Made by a program: the position numbers and the translations under genes
From: an uncultured Alphaproteobacteria bacterium
Lineage (GTDB): Bacteria > Pseudomonadota > Alphaproteobacteria > HIMB59 > GCA-002718135
Direction: 5' to 3'
Length of the DNA: 50,057 nt
Assembly (NCBI GenBank): GCA_902577905.1
Contig: CACHAQ010000008.1
Coordinates: 1-50,057 of the forward strand
In this document: one piece after another, positions 9,174 to 18,427 of the stretch
Layout of the letters: the number at the start of each line of letters is the position of its first letter
Position numbering within the stretch: position 1 is the first letter of the stretch
The notes under the pieces: model-generated
The model's input: the letters and a program-made list of their open reading frames with translations, nothing else
The model's database searches: none
Told to the model about the DNA's origin: nothing

Positions 9174-10022
9174 TTATAGAATTTGAAAATAAACAACCGA
9201 AATACCACTCACTATTAAAATAGAAGGTATTATTCGAGATTTTGCATTCTTCTCAAATAAAAAAAGCATTCCAATAATTGCTGCAAACACAATGCTTATT
9301 TCTCTAATACTAGAGACATAAGCTATTTCTATAAATTGCATACTCCAAACAACAATTGCGTAACTACTTGTTGCAAATACACCAGCAGCAATCCCAGATC
9401 TAAATGTGTACGTTTCTCTTTTTCGTAAACCATCTTTCGAGATCAAACCAATAATTAGTAAAGGTATTCCATTAAGTGTGAAGAGCCAGTAAATATAGGA
9501 AAAACCATTTTCAGAAAGTCTAACCCCGACCCCGTCGACTAAAGTGTAAGCAGTAATTAGAATAGCCGTTGATATTGCGAGAGCAAAACCTCTAAAGTTA
9601 AAAGATAAATTTTTAGCATAAGAAATTAAAAATAATCCGATACAAACAATTAATATTCCAACAAATCCAGCAATACTAATATCAGAACTTAAAAATAAAA
9701 TACTAATGATCGCTACAAACAAACATGAACTTCCTCTAGAAATTGGATATATGTAAGAGAGATCACCGTACCTATAAGAATAAATTACATTTAATCTATA
9801 AATGACATGTATGATGACAGTTGCTATTAAAAAATACCAAACCTCTAAAGTTGGAAATGGAACAGTAAATGTTAAAGGTAAAAAAATAGTAACTTCTAAG
9901 ACAGATGTTATACCCATTAACGATAAAGGGTTCTTACTTGATTTTATTATAGCACTCCAAACTGCATGACATAGAGCAGAAACAAGAATTAAGATAAAAA
10001 TAAAATTTACTGACAATGTCAT
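9174..10022 (-). CDS. DMT/EamA transporter associated with the phosphonate cluster
   Basis: 282 aa, about ten hydrophobic helices, EamA fold. It is the last gene of the ABC-transporter operon, 14 bases after the permease stop. DMT proteins of a distinct subgroup (TIGR03340, phosphonate-utilisation-associated membrane protein) are known from phosphonate clusters. The N-terminal ALCHAVWSAIIKSSKNPL stretch and the location make membership likely, but I could not test the model. It may move a phosphonate, or an amine or acid product of its breakdown. Confidence 0.75.
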   Translation of the reverse strand: MTLSVNFIFILILVSALCHAVWSAIIKSSKNPLSLMGITSVLEVTIFLPLTFTVPFPTLEVWYFLIATVIIHVIYRLNVIYSYRYGDLSYIYPISRGSSCLFVAIISILFLSSDISIAGFVGILIVCIGLFLISYAKNLSFNFRGFALAISTAILITAYTLVDGVGVRLSENGFSYIYWLFTLNGIPLLIIGLISKDGLRKRETYTFRSGIAAGVFATSSYAIVVWSMQFIEIAYVSSIREISIVFAAIIGMLFLFEKNAKSRIIPSILIVSGISVVYFQIL

Positions 10023-10036
10023 CAGTAGATAAGAAT

Positions 10037-10930
10037 TTACTTCATACCTGTCAAAGTAATTCCTTCAATAAATCGTTTTTGCGCGATTATAAAAGCAACA
10101 ATAAGAGGAACAGTTACAGTAACTATCGAAGCCATCATAGGACCAAATTCGTCACTATCAATTCCACCTCTGAATTCTCTTATACCAAGTGGTGGAGTAA
10201 AGAGATCTCTATTTCCTGTTATTACCATACGAGGCCAGAAATAATCATTCCAGTGTGCAACAACTGAGAATATTGCAAAAGCAAGTAATGCTGGTATTGC
10301 AGTTGGAAGCATTACTTTCCATACGATTGCGTACTCTCCCATGCCGTCCATTCTGGCGGCATCAATTAATTCATCGGGCACAGTCATAAAAAATTGTCGC
10401 ATTAAAAAAATTCCAAATACCGATATAGTCCAGGGAAGTATCAAGGCGGAATAGGTGTCAACTAATCCTGCCTGAGCCAACATAACATATAATGGAAGCG
10501 CAATTCCGTGAACTGGAATGAGCAAGCAAAATAAAACCATCGAGAAAACAAATTCTCGTCCGTAAAACCGTAACTTTGCGAGTGCATACGCACATGGTAA
10601 GGCGACTAAAACCTGAATGATGAAGATTGATAAAGTAACAATGACACCATTCATTAAGTATCTAGGAATAGGAGCTTTTTCAAAAGCAAACCAATAGTTG
10701 TATTGATATGGCTTCATTGTACATGTTTCTTCTGAATAGCCAGTTTTAACACATACGGGAAACGTTTGAGTTTCTTGCGCACCAATGAGACCACCGGAAA
10801 TTGATTGGATTTCTTGCTGAGATTTTAATGACATTGAAACCATCATATAAAAAGGGAGCATTACTACGATAGCACCAATAATTAAGATTGCATGCTTCCA
10901 ACCTTCCCCAATATATTGTTTAGCTTCCAT
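10037..10930 (-). CDS. CUT1-family ABC transporter permease (UgpE/MalG-like)
   Basis: 297 aa with about six membrane helices. The EAA loop that contacts the ATPase is visible as DAARMDGMGEYAIVWKVMLP around residue 195. The family imports sugars or glycerol-3-phosphate. A periplasmic loop with a Cys pair (CVKTGYSEETC) follows the first helix. The start overlaps the stop of the partner permease at base 10930. Together with the other permease, the ATPase and the distant binding protein at 16006 it makes a complete importer embedded in phosphonate genes. Confidence 0.88.
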   Translation of the reverse strand: MEAKQYIGEGWKHAILIIGAIVVMLPFYMMVSMSLKSQQEIQSISGGLIGAQETQTFPVCVKTGYSEETCTMKPYQYNYWFAFEKAPIPRYLMNGVIVTLSIFIIQVLVALPCAYALAKLRFYGREFVFSMVLFCLLIPVHGIALPLYVMLAQAGLVDTYSALILPWTISVFGIFLMRQFFMTVPDELIDAARMDGMGEYAIVWKVMLPTAIPALLAFAIFSVVAHWNDYFWPRMVITGNRDLFTPPLGIREFRGGIDSDEFGPMMASIVTVTVPLIVAFIIAQKRFIEGITLTGMK

Positions 10931-11886
10931 TAATAATGAACCCTCTTCTCAATGACATATCTTTGGAAAAACGTTAACACAAGAATAAATCCAATAAAGA
11001 CAACAGTGATTGCTGCACCGATACTTGTTAAGTTTTGTTGAATAGCTTTTTCAAAAATTGCATACATCATGACATACGTTGTTTTTGATGGACCACCTTT
11101 GGTCAGTATTTCGATTGTATCAAATACCTGAAATGTTCTAATGGTAGTAATAGTCACAACAAACAACGTTGTTGGACCAAGCATTGGCCATGTAACAAGT
11201 TTAAATTGTTCCCATGTAGATTTAGCCCCATCCATTTCTGCTGCTTGGTATAACTCTCTTGGTATACTTGTTAAGCCAGCTAAATATAAAACCATGTTAA
11301 AACCAAAAGCCTGCCAAATTCCGATGAAACATACTGTCCAAATCGCTGTATTTTTTTGTTTTAACCAATATGGAAAATCCATGTTGTTTGCACATGCTAC
11401 AGCATACCAGCTTTCTTGTGAGTCTACCCACGGCAACCAATGAAAACCAAGAATGAATTCCCTAACTCCTCCACACCCATTTGCTAAAAAACTATTTACA
11501 ATTCCTAATGTTGGATGAAGAGTAAATTCCCATGCAATTGCCATTGCAAGAAGAGTTGCCATAACTGGAAGAAAGAAAATTGTTTTATATATATCAGCGC
11601 CAAACCTTAGTGAATTTAAGAGCATTGCAGCACATAATCCAAGTACAACAGAAATTGGAACGACAACAATAACATACGTCGCTGTGGCCCAAATCATTTT
11701 GACATATGTTTTTCGATTGAACATCTTGTCATAATTTTCTAGTCCAACCCACTCGAATGTTTTGTTTCCTAAATTATAGTCAGTAAAAGAAATTCCTCCT
11801 GCAAGAAAAAGAGGAAAAATTAAAATAATTATCATCAGTATGATTGCTGGAGCAATAAACCATATGTGAGCTTTTGAATTATGCAT
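10930..11886 (-). CDS. CUT1-family ABC transporter permease (UgpA/MalF-like)
   Basis: 318 aa with about six helices. The EAA loop reads QAAEMDGAKSTWEQFKLVTWP. A periplasmic insert of about 50 residues (roughly 135-185, with Cys at CGG and CANN) separates two helices and is larger than in many homologues. Its start lies inside the 3' end of the ATPase gene (8-base overlap). It pairs with the permease at 10037 as the membrane channel of the importer. Confidence 0.88.
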   Translation of the reverse strand: MHNSKAHIWFIAPAIILMIIILIFPLFLAGGISFTDYNLGNKTFEWVGLENYDKMFNRKTYVKMIWATATYVIVVVPISVVLGLCAAMLLNSLRFGADIYKTIFFLPVMATLLAMAIAWEFTLHPTLGIVNSFLANGCGGVREFILGFHWLPWVDSQESWYAVACANNMDFPYWLKQKNTAIWTVCFIGIWQAFGFNMVLYLAGLTSIPRELYQAAEMDGAKSTWEQFKLVTWPMLGPTTLFVVTITTIRTFQVFDTIEILTKGGPSKTTYVMMYAIFEKAIQQNLTSIGAAITVVFIGFILVLTFFQRYVIEKRVHY

Positions 11887-13012
11887 TAGTAAATTGAACC
11901 CTCATTCCTGCTTGATTAAATAGTAATGCTTTATCTGAAACTCTTTTTATATTTACACTTGAACCGTTTGAAATTTGGTGAGTAAATTGTGGTAAGCCCC
12001 TTACAATTATTTTATTTGAACCGTCTTCAATATTTACATGAAAGAAAATATCTGAACCTAAATTTTCTCTATATGCAACTGTTCCATTAAATGTATTTTC
12101 ATTACTTTCATTTGTAATTTCTAAATGTTCTGGTCGAATACCAATATGTAAATCTGTATTACTTTCAGAACTTTTTCTTTTTAAATTAACGTTGAGAAAA
12201 CTTACTGTCCCACTTGAGTCCGAAGTTCCTTTAAATATATTTATTTTTGGACTTCCAACAAACTGAGCTACACTTAATGAGGAAGGATTATCATATACTT
12301 CTTGAGGTGTATCTAGTTGTAATAAATTTCCATCAATCATAACTGCCATTCTAGAAGACATAGTTAACGCTTCTGCTTGATCATGTGTTACGTACACAAA
12401 AGTAGTTTTAAGTGAATTATGAAGTTCAGATAGTTCAGATCGCATGTGAACTCTCAAAGCTGCATCTAAATTTGAAAGAGGCTCATCCATTAAAAAGGCA
12501 ACAGGCTCTCTAACCATAGCACGACCAAGAGCAACTCTTTGTCTTTGACCACCTGACAATTGTCCTGGTTTTCTATCCAATAGTTCTGAAATTTTTAGAG
12601 TTTCAGAAGTTTTATTTACTAATTGATTTATAGATTCTGTTTTCTCTTTTTTGCTTGGAGAAAAATTACCAATCAAGGGCAGTCTTTCAAATGCATTATA
12701 ATCCCTGAGTCTTAATGGAGTTTCTAAATTTCTTCTTACTGTGAGATGAGGATAAAGAGCATATGATTGGAAGACCATTGCCAAATCTCTTTCACTGGCT
12801 CTAACTCTATTTACATTTTTATTATCTATTAATACATCACCTGAAGTCTGCTGTTCCAATCCTGCAATTATTCTAAGTAATGTAGATTTACCACAACCAG
12901 ATGGACCAACTAACGTTAAGAATTCTCCATCGTTTATATCAACATTCAAATTATTAAGTACTTGTGTAGACCCAAATGACTTTGAAATATTTTTAAGTGA
13001 TATTGTCCCCAC
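11879..13012 (-). CDS. CUT1-family ABC transporter ATPase (UgpC/MalK-like)
   Basis: 377 aa. Walker A is GPSGCGKST near residue 36, the signature is LSGGQRQR and Walker B is FLMDEPLSNLD, followed by a regulatory TOBE domain with HIGIRPEHLEI as in UgpC/MsmX. An unusual insertion of about 30 residues (NAFERLPLIGNFSPSKKEK region) lies between the Q-loop and the signature. The start is a GTG at 13012 preceded by a strong AGGGGG ribosome site. An ATG seven bases upstream is out of frame and stops quickly. First gene of the minus-strand operon, with a Pho-box-like site about 70 bases upstream. Confidence 0.9.
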   Translation of the reverse strand: MGTISLKNISKSFGSTQVLNNLNVDINDGEFLTLVGPSGCGKSTLLRIIAGLEQQTSGDVLIDNKNVNRVRASERDLAMVFQSYALYPHLTVRRNLETPLRLRDYNAFERLPLIGNFSPSKKEKTESINQLVNKTSETLKISELLDRKPGQLSGGQRQRVALGRAMVREPVAFLMDEPLSNLDAALRVHMRSELSELHNSLKTTFVYVTHDQAEALTMSSRMAVMIDGNLLQLDTPQEVYDNPSSLSVAQFVGSPKINIFKGTSDSSGTVSFLNVNLKRKSSESNTDLHIGIRPEHLEITNESNENTFNGTVAYRENLGSDIFFHVNIEDGSNKIIVRGLPQFTHQISNGSSVNIKRVSDKALLFNQAGMRVQFTNA

Positions 13013-13081
13013 TCATTCCCCCTGTATCTTAACTTTAATCTACAAAATTTTATTAAATTTGAGAATATTTTAAATCTATTT

Positions 13082-13110
13082 ATTTCAGTTTTATTTCAAT
13101 TTTATTAACA
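13082..13110 (-). promoter_or_regulatory. Pho-box-like direct repeats ahead of the ABC operon
   Basis: On the minus strand the heptamers TGTTAAT, TTGAAAT and CTGAAAT occur with exact 11-base spacing and AAAA spacers, about 70 bases upstream of the ATPase start. PhoB binds direct 7-bp repeats with 4-bp AT-rich spacers (consensus near CTGTCAT). The match resembles the sites before plcP at 27951. Binding is inferred. Confidence 0.55.
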
Positions 13111-13188
13111 AATATTCAAATTATGATTGAGTTTAACTAGCAGATAACTATAAATTCGTATTTTAAATAATATATATTAGTTGAATTC

Positions 13189-14430
13189 GTGTCCGATAAT
13201 TTAGAAATTAATAAAAGAGAATATCCAAGCTCTTTCTCAAAAACTGCTATTGTTATATGCCTTGATGGTAGTCAAAAAGAGTATCTCGAAGAAGCATCAA
13301 AATCTAATCTTACACCAAATCTTGATAAATTAATTGCAAGTGGTGAAAACCTACTTGTTCACAGCGCTATTCCAAGTTTTACAAATCCAAATAACATTTC
13401 GATTGTAACAGGCCAACCAAGTTCTGTACACGGTATATGCGGAAACTTCTTTTATACACCTGAGACTGGTGAAGAAGTTATGATGAATGACCCAAAATAT
13501 ATGCGAGCACCAACTATTTTTGAAAAATTTTACAATTCTGGTTCTAAAATTGCTCTTGTTACTGCAAAAGACAAGTTGAGAACACTTTTAGGAAACGGAT
13601 TAAGTTTTGATGATGAGAGAGCTATTTGTTTTTCTGCTGAAAAATCTGATCAAGCAACAAAAGATCTCAATGGTATAGATAATGTAAACGATTGGTTGGG
13701 GATGCCAGTGCCAGAAGTATATTCTGAAGGACTCTCTGAATTTGTAATGGCTGCAGGTGTAAAACTTCTTGAAGAGTTTAAACCAAATATTATGTATTTA
13801 TCGACTACGGATTATATTCAACACAAATATGCACCGGGAAATGAAACAGCAAATAAATTTTATGCAATGTTTGATAAATATATTGGTCTTTTAAATAATG
13901 AGAATGTTTCTATAATCATCACAGCAGATCACGGAATGAAACCAAAATCAAAAGAAGATGGTTCACCTAATGCAATATTTTTACAAGATTATTTAGATAA
14001 AAAATTTGAACCAAACATGGCTAAAGTCATCCTACCAATTACAGATCCATATGTTGTTCATCATGGTTCGCTTGGTTCTTTTGCAACAATTTATTTAGAA
14101 GACAAGAGCAAGGTAGATTCAGTTGTAAATGCTATTAAAGAAATAAAAGATATAGAAGTTGTTTTAACAAAAGATGAAGGATGCTCTACTTACAATTTAC
14201 CTCCTGATAGAATGGGAGATATTATATGTATGTCTTCAGAATTTATGACTATTGGTTCATCGGAAGATAAACACAATCTTTCTGCATTAAATGAACCTTT
14301 ACGTTCTCATGGAGGACTCCATGAAAGAGAAGTGCCATTCATATCAAATTTAAAATTACAAAACTTAGATACTAGCAAACAATTATATAACTATGATGCA
14401 TTTTATTATGCAATAAATGGAGCCCTATGA
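13189..14430 (+). CDS. phnA: Phosphonoacetate hydrolase
   Basis: 413 aa alkaline-phosphatase-superfamily enzyme that cleaves the C-P bond of phosphonoacetate to acetate and phosphate. The two-metal site residues are all present: D26 (CLDGS), the nucleophile T65 in SFTNPNN, D208 and H212 (TTDYIQHKY), D247 and H248 (TADHG), and H374 (RSHGG). The start is a GTG at 13189; no closer in-frame ATG precedes the conserved core. The stop overlaps the phnY start (ATGA), so the enzyme and the aldehyde dehydrogenase that supplies its substrate are translated together. This is the last step of the PhnW-PhnY-PhnA route. Confidence 0.92.
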   Translation: MSDNLEINKREYPSSFSKTAIVICLDGSQKEYLEEASKSNLTPNLDKLIASGENLLVHSAIPSFTNPNNISIVTGQPSSVHGICGNFFYTPETGEEVMMNDPKYMRAPTIFEKFYNSGSKIALVTAKDKLRTLLGNGLSFDDERAICFSAEKSDQATKDLNGIDNVNDWLGMPVPEVYSEGLSEFVMAAGVKLLEEFKPNIMYLSTTDYIQHKYAPGNETANKFYAMFDKYIGLLNNENVSIIITADHGMKPKSKEDGSPNAIFLQDYLDKKFEPNMAKVILPITDPYVVHHGSLGSFATIYLEDKSKVDSVVNAIKEIKDIEVVLTKDEGCSTYNLPPDRMGDIICMSSEFMTIGSSEDKHNLSALNEPLRSHGGLHEREVPFISNLKLQNLDTSKQLYNYDAFYYAINGAL

Positions 14431-15869
14431 TGCACAAAAAAATGATTAATGAAGCAATGCGTATTGCTGGAGAAAAAGTTACTTCAGATAAAACAATAAA
14501 TGTTGAGTACCCTTTTACAGGTGAAGTAATCGGAACGGTTCCAGCCGGTACCGCAGAGCATGCAAGAAAGGCTTTAGATATAGCTGCAAATTATCAGCCT
14601 AAACTTACAAGATATGAGAGACAAAAAATTCTTCAAACTGCTGCAGAAGTACTTGTTAAAAGAAAAGAAGAAATTTCTGATATTATTACTTTAGAACTTG
14701 GTATCTCAAAACAAGATTCTTTATACGAAGTAGGAAGAGCTTTTGATGTCTTTTCATTAACGGCTCAACTTTGTATTCTTGATGATGGAGAAATATTTTC
14801 TTGTGATTTAACTCCGCATGGAAAAGCGAGAAAAATATTTACCATAAGAGAACCTTTAACGGCAATTTCAGCAATCACTCCATTTAATCATCCTTTGAAT
14901 ATGGTAGCGCATAAAATTGCACCTTCAATTGCAACTAATAATTGTACTGTATGTAAACAAACAGAATTAACACCCTTAACAGCAATGGTACTCGCTGATG
15001 TTTTATATGAAGCAGGTTTACCACCAGAAATGTTTTCAGTTGTAACTGGATGGCCTCAAGATATCGGATCAGAAATGATCAAGAATCCAAATATTGATCT
15101 AATTACTTTTACAGGCAGTGTAGGTGTAGGAAAATTAATTGCTGAACAAGCTGGATACAAAAGAACAGTTCTTGAGCTTGGTGGTAATGATCCTTTAATT
15201 GTTTTAAATGACTTAGATGGTGATGATCTTAAAAAAGCTGTTGAGCTAGCTGTTACTGGAGCAACGAAAAACTCTGGTCAACGTTGTACAGCTGTTAAAA
15301 GAATACTGGTTCAAGAATCCATTGCAGATCAATTTGTTGAAATGGCTCTCGAGCGTGCTAAGAAAATTAAATTTGGTGATCCAATGAATATGGAAACAGA
15401 CTTAGGCACTGTTGTTAATGCTCAAGCTGCAGAACTTTTTGATAAAAGAGTTTCTATGGCTGAAGAAGACGGTGCAAAAATTTTATATCACCCTGGAAGA
15501 AAGGGTGCTTTGTTACCTCCAATAGTTGTAGATCATGTTGATCCTAAAAGTGAATTAGTTTTAGAAGAAACATTTGGTCCAGTTATACCAATCATTCGTG
15601 TGCCTAATGACGATGAAGCTGTAATGAAAATATCTAATTCAACTGCATTCGGATTATCATCTGGTGTATGTACAAATAACTTCATGCGAGCAAAAAAATA
15701 TATTCAAGGCTTAAATGTTGGAACTGTAAATATTTGGGAAGTTCCAGGCTATAGAATTGAAATGTCTCCTTTTGGAGGAATTAAAGATTCAGGTCTTGGT
15801 TATAAAGAAGGTGTAATTGAAGCAATGAAAAGCTTTACAAATGTAAAAACCTTCTCACTACCCTGGTAA
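14427..15869 (+). CDS. phnY: Phosphonoacetaldehyde dehydrogenase
   Basis: 480 aa aldehyde dehydrogenase. Catalytic C287 (NSGQRCTAV), general base E250 (LELGGND) and cofactor-binding K177 (VCKQTE) are visible. It directly follows phnA with a four-base overlap, as in Sinorhizobium-type clusters where PhnY oxidises phosphonoacetaldehyde to phosphonoacetate with NAD(P). The start could be either of two adjacent ATGs. This is PhnY the dehydrogenase, not the 2-oxoglutarate dioxygenase also called PhnY*. The 136 bases that follow hold a regulatory site and the next gene's leader. Confidence 0.9.
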   Translation: MMHKKMINEAMRIAGEKVTSDKTINVEYPFTGEVIGTVPAGTAEHARKALDIAANYQPKLTRYERQKILQTAAEVLVKRKEEISDIITLELGISKQDSLYEVGRAFDVFSLTAQLCILDDGEIFSCDLTPHGKARKIFTIREPLTAISAITPFNHPLNMVAHKIAPSIATNNCTVCKQTELTPLTAMVLADVLYEAGLPPEMFSVVTGWPQDIGSEMIKNPNIDLITFTGSVGVGKLIAEQAGYKRTVLELGGNDPLIVLNDLDGDDLKKAVELAVTGATKNSGQRCTAVKRILVQESIADQFVEMALERAKKIKFGDPMNMETDLGTVVNAQAAELFDKRVSMAEEDGAKILYHPGRKGALLPPIVVDHVDPKSELVLEETFGPVIPIIRVPNDDEAVMKISNSTAFGLSSGVCTNNFMRAKKYIQGLNVGTVNIWEVPGYRIEMSPFGGIKDSGLGYKEGVIEAMKSFTNVKTFSLPW

Positions 15870-15924
15870 AAATCATTTTTTCTCTAATTTTTCTTTATTG
15901 CTGTGGAAAAATAAGCTTATTTTT

Positions 15925-15953
15925 TAGTAATATTTTCGTAATAAAATTGTAAC
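15925..15953 (+). promoter_or_regulatory. Pho-box-like direct repeats ahead of the binding-protein gene
   Basis: Heptamers TAGTAAT (15925), TCGTAAT (15936) and TTGTAAC (15947) follow one another at exact 11-base spacing with AT-only spacers. This is one of the clearest PhoB-type arrays in the window. It sits 52 bases upstream of the solute-binding-protein start, where the replaced -35 region of an activated promoter would be. The gene also has a strong GGGAGG ribosome site at 15995-16000. Confidence 0.68.
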
Positions 15954-16005
15954 CCTTTGCGGCTACATGTTAGATTAAATTATTATATTCAATCGGGAGG
16001 ATTAA

Positions 16006-17259
16006 ATGAAAAAATTAATTACAGGATTGGCAGCCGTATTAGCTTTCGGTTTTTATGGTTCTGTTAATTCAGCTAAGTCTATTGAAATAGAAGTAGCTTA
16101 TCCTTATTCAGGATTATTCGATGTTACGTTTCAAGCTATTATGCCAGAGTTTGAAAAAGCACATCCAGATATTCAAGTTAAATTTAGAGCAACTTATGAA
16201 AACTATGAGGATGCAACTGCAACAATCTTCAGAGAGTCTACTTCAGGTAATTTACCAGATGTAACGATGCAAGGTCTTAACAGACAAGCACCTCTAGTTG
16301 ATAAAGGTATTGCAAAGTCTTTAGAGCCATTTATTGCAAAAGAGGCAGCTTTTGAAAAAGATGGTTACCATTCTGCTATGTTAAGTCTTTCAACATTCGG
16401 TGGTGAAGTTTATGGATTACCATTTTCTGTATCAACGCCAGTTGGATATTATAACATGGATTTATTAGCTGAAGCAGGTGTAGATAGTATTCCAACTAAC
16501 TGGGACGAAGTTATTGCAGCATGTAATAAATTGGAAGCAGCAGGTAAAGGAACTCTATACTTTGGTTGGAACATCACAGGTAACTGGTTCCACCAAGCAT
16601 TAATGCATACTCAGAATGTTCCAATGGTTAAAGATGGAGCTGTAAATATGGGTGGTGATGCAGGACTTGCAACGTTAGAGCAAATGAAAGCAATCATGAG
16701 TGGATGTAATATGCCAAACTACTCAATTGCTGATGGTCAAGCTGCGTTTAACGCAGGTACTATTGGTATGATGTTCTGGTCTACTTCAAGCTTGGGTTCA
16801 GTTAATGCTGCAAAGGCAGACTTCGTTCTAAAAACTGCACCGTTCCCTGGAATGGCTGGAGTAAACAATGGAACACCAGCAAGATTACCAGCAGGTGGAA
16901 ACGCTGCAATGTTAGTGTCTACATCTGATGATCCAGCAAGAGTTGATGCTGCATGGACTTTCTTAAAGTTCATTACATCAGGTATCGGTGCTGCATTAGT
17001 TGCTGAAACAACTGGATATGTTCCACCAAACAAAGCAGCGAATGAATTATTAGGTGATTTCTATAGTAAAAATCCTAATAAACTTACTGCAGTTGAACAA
17101 CTTCCACTTCTTGCAGATTGGTTTGCATATCCAGGAGAAAATGGATTAGCTGTTACACAGGTAATCTATGATTACACAGAAGAAATTGCTACAGGCGACG
17201 CTGATGATATGGGTGATCTCCAAGAAGAAATGATGGAAGAAATAAACGATCTTATGTAA
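16006..17259 (+). CDS. CUT1-type extracellular solute-binding protein (UgpB-like)
   Basis: 417 aa with a Sec signal (MKKLITGLAAVLAFGFYGSVNSA). Family 1 binding-protein features include PEFEKAHPDIQVKF, SGNLPDVTMQG, YGLPFSVSTPVGYYNMDLL and the acidic C-terminus. The nearest described type is UgpB, which binds glycerol-3-phosphate or its diesters. It has its own Pho-box-like site, a strong ribosome site and a terminator downstream, so it is a single highly expressed unit. It probably feeds the permeases at 10037-11886. Its position between phnA-phnY and further phosphonate genes makes a phosphonate or phosphoester ligand likely (inference). Confidence 0.85.
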   Translation: MKKLITGLAAVLAFGFYGSVNSAKSIEIEVAYPYSGLFDVTFQAIMPEFEKAHPDIQVKFRATYENYEDATATIFRESTSGNLPDVTMQGLNRQAPLVDKGIAKSLEPFIAKEAAFEKDGYHSAMLSLSTFGGEVYGLPFSVSTPVGYYNMDLLAEAGVDSIPTNWDEVIAACNKLEAAGKGTLYFGWNITGNWFHQALMHTQNVPMVKDGAVNMGGDAGLATLEQMKAIMSGCNMPNYSIADGQAAFNAGTIGMMFWSTSSLGSVNAAKADFVLKTAPFPGMAGVNNGTPARLPAGGNAAMLVSTSDDPARVDAAWTFLKFITSGIGAALVAETTGYVPPNKAANELLGDFYSKNPNKLTAVEQLPLLADWFAYPGENGLAVTQVIYDYTEEIATGDADDMGDLQEEMMEEINDLM

Positions 17260-17286
17260 TTTGAGATTATTTATTAACTTTTTATT

Positions 17287-17318
17287 ACAGCGGCTTTATA
17301 AAAGCCGCTGTTTTATTT
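17287..17318 (+). terminator. Rho-independent terminator after the binding-protein gene
   Basis: An 11-bp perfect stem (ACAGCGGCTTT paired with AAAGCCGCTGT) with a three-base loop is followed by TTTTATTTT. It begins 27 bases after the stop. It would end or reduce transcription into the MetE-like operon, a common way to keep binding protein in excess. Confidence 0.85.
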
Positions 17319-17343
17319 TAAATTTAAATGGGAGTAAAAATAG

Positions 17344-18423
17344 ATGCCTCTTAAAACAACTACAATAGGTGCTTATCCAAAACCGAAACAAACACCTATT
17401 CAAGATTGGTTTTTAGGGACAAAATCAGAAGAAGAGAGAAAAGCGTCAAAAGGATTATTATCAAATTGGTCACCTGGCGCATATGAAAAAGCATTAGAGT
17501 CTGCAGGTGCAGATGCTGAAAAATTATTTTTAGCAGCAATTAAAGAAGTTATAACTGATCAGGTAAATGCGGGTATTGATGTTCCAACAGATGGAGAAGT
17601 CAGACGTGAGAGTTACGTATTATATCAATGTCGATTTTTAAATGGAGTAAGCTTTAAAGAAGTTACACATAAGTCAGTAAGACAAGGCGCGTTCGAAGCT
17701 GATCTTCCAACTATTGTTGCACCGATTTCAAGTAAAGAAATACGTATGCATCTAGACTGGAAGAGTGCACAACAATTTACAAAAAATCCAGTTAAAATTA
17801 CCCTACCTGGACCAATGACAATAACAGATTCAATTGCTAACAACTACTATGATGACATGAAAAAACTTGGTTTTGATTTAGCATTAGCCCTTAATAAAGA
17901 AGTTAAAGCACTTGTAGATGCAGGTTGTCAGTATATTCAAATTGATGAACCAGTATTTGCTAGAAAGCCCGATGAAGCTCATTCATATGGTATGGAAAAT
18001 TTAGAAAGAATGATGCATGGTATACCTAAAGAAGTGCAACGTGTTTGCCATATTTGTTGTGGTTATCCTAATTCATTAGATTCAGAAGGTTATAAAAAGG
18101 CTGATTTAGATGCTTATGATAGAATTGCATCACTTGTAGATGATTCAACTATTGATGAAGTATCTTTAGAAGATTCACATAGGCATAATGATTTAAATCT
18201 TTTAGAAAAATTTACTAAAACAAAAGTAATTTTTGGATTTATTGATATTGCAAAAAGCAGAATGGAATCTGTTGAAGAAGTAAGAGTTCGTATCAAAGAT
18301 TCACTTGAACATATTGATGAACACCGCTTAATAGCTGCACCAGATTGTGGTTTAGGTTTCTTTACTCGAGAACAAGCAATTGAGAAAATGACAATTTTAA
18401 CTAAAGCGGCAAAATCAATTTAA
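17344..18423 (+). CDS. MetE C-terminal-like zinc methyl/alkyltransferase
   Basis: 359 aa, the length of a core MetE (C-terminal half only of cobalamin-independent methionine synthase). Zinc ligands H236 and C238 (VCHICCG) and C336 (APDCGLGF) are in place, with an acidic ligand near E273-E277. IQIDEP at 199-203 is the usual substrate-contact strand. The N-terminal half needed for polyglutamyl methyl-folate binding is absent, so the methyl donor may not be folate. Relatives include core MetE proteins and epoxyalkane:coenzyme M transferase. It is the first gene of a tight three-gene operon (gaps of 4 and 2 bases) with a group III alcohol dehydrogenase and a SAM methyltransferase. Substrate unknown. 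Confidence 0.75.
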   Translation: MPLKTTTIGAYPKPKQTPIQDWFLGTKSEEERKASKGLLSNWSPGAYEKALESAGADAEKLFLAAIKEVITDQVNAGIDVPTDGEVRRESYVLYQCRFLNGVSFKEVTHKSVRQGAFEADLPTIVAPISSKEIRMHLDWKSAQQFTKNPVKITLPGPMTITDSIANNYYDDMKKLGFDLALALNKEVKALVDAGCQYIQIDEPVFARKPDEAHSYGMENLERMMHGIPKEVQRVCHICCGYPNSLDSEGYKKADLDAYDRIASLVDDSTIDEVSLEDSHRHNDLNLLEKFTKTKVIFGFIDIAKSRMESVEEVRVRIKDSLEHIDEHRLIAAPDCGLGFFTREQAIEKMTILTKAAKSI

Positions 18424-18427
18424 TGTA

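Noticed and set aside
11141..11443. Long plus-strand open frame of 100 codons opposite the UgpA-like permease.
   Set aside because: It lies wholly inside a well-supported gene, has no family features and no ribosome site. Similar shadow frames at 39613-39963 and 22602-22940 were dropped for the same reason.
15907..15924. Perfect palindrome AAAAATAAG/CTTATTTTT after phnY as a terminator.
   Set aside because: The stem is almost all A-T and has no loop outside the arms, so folding is weak. Chance palindromes of this kind are expected in such AT-rich spacers.
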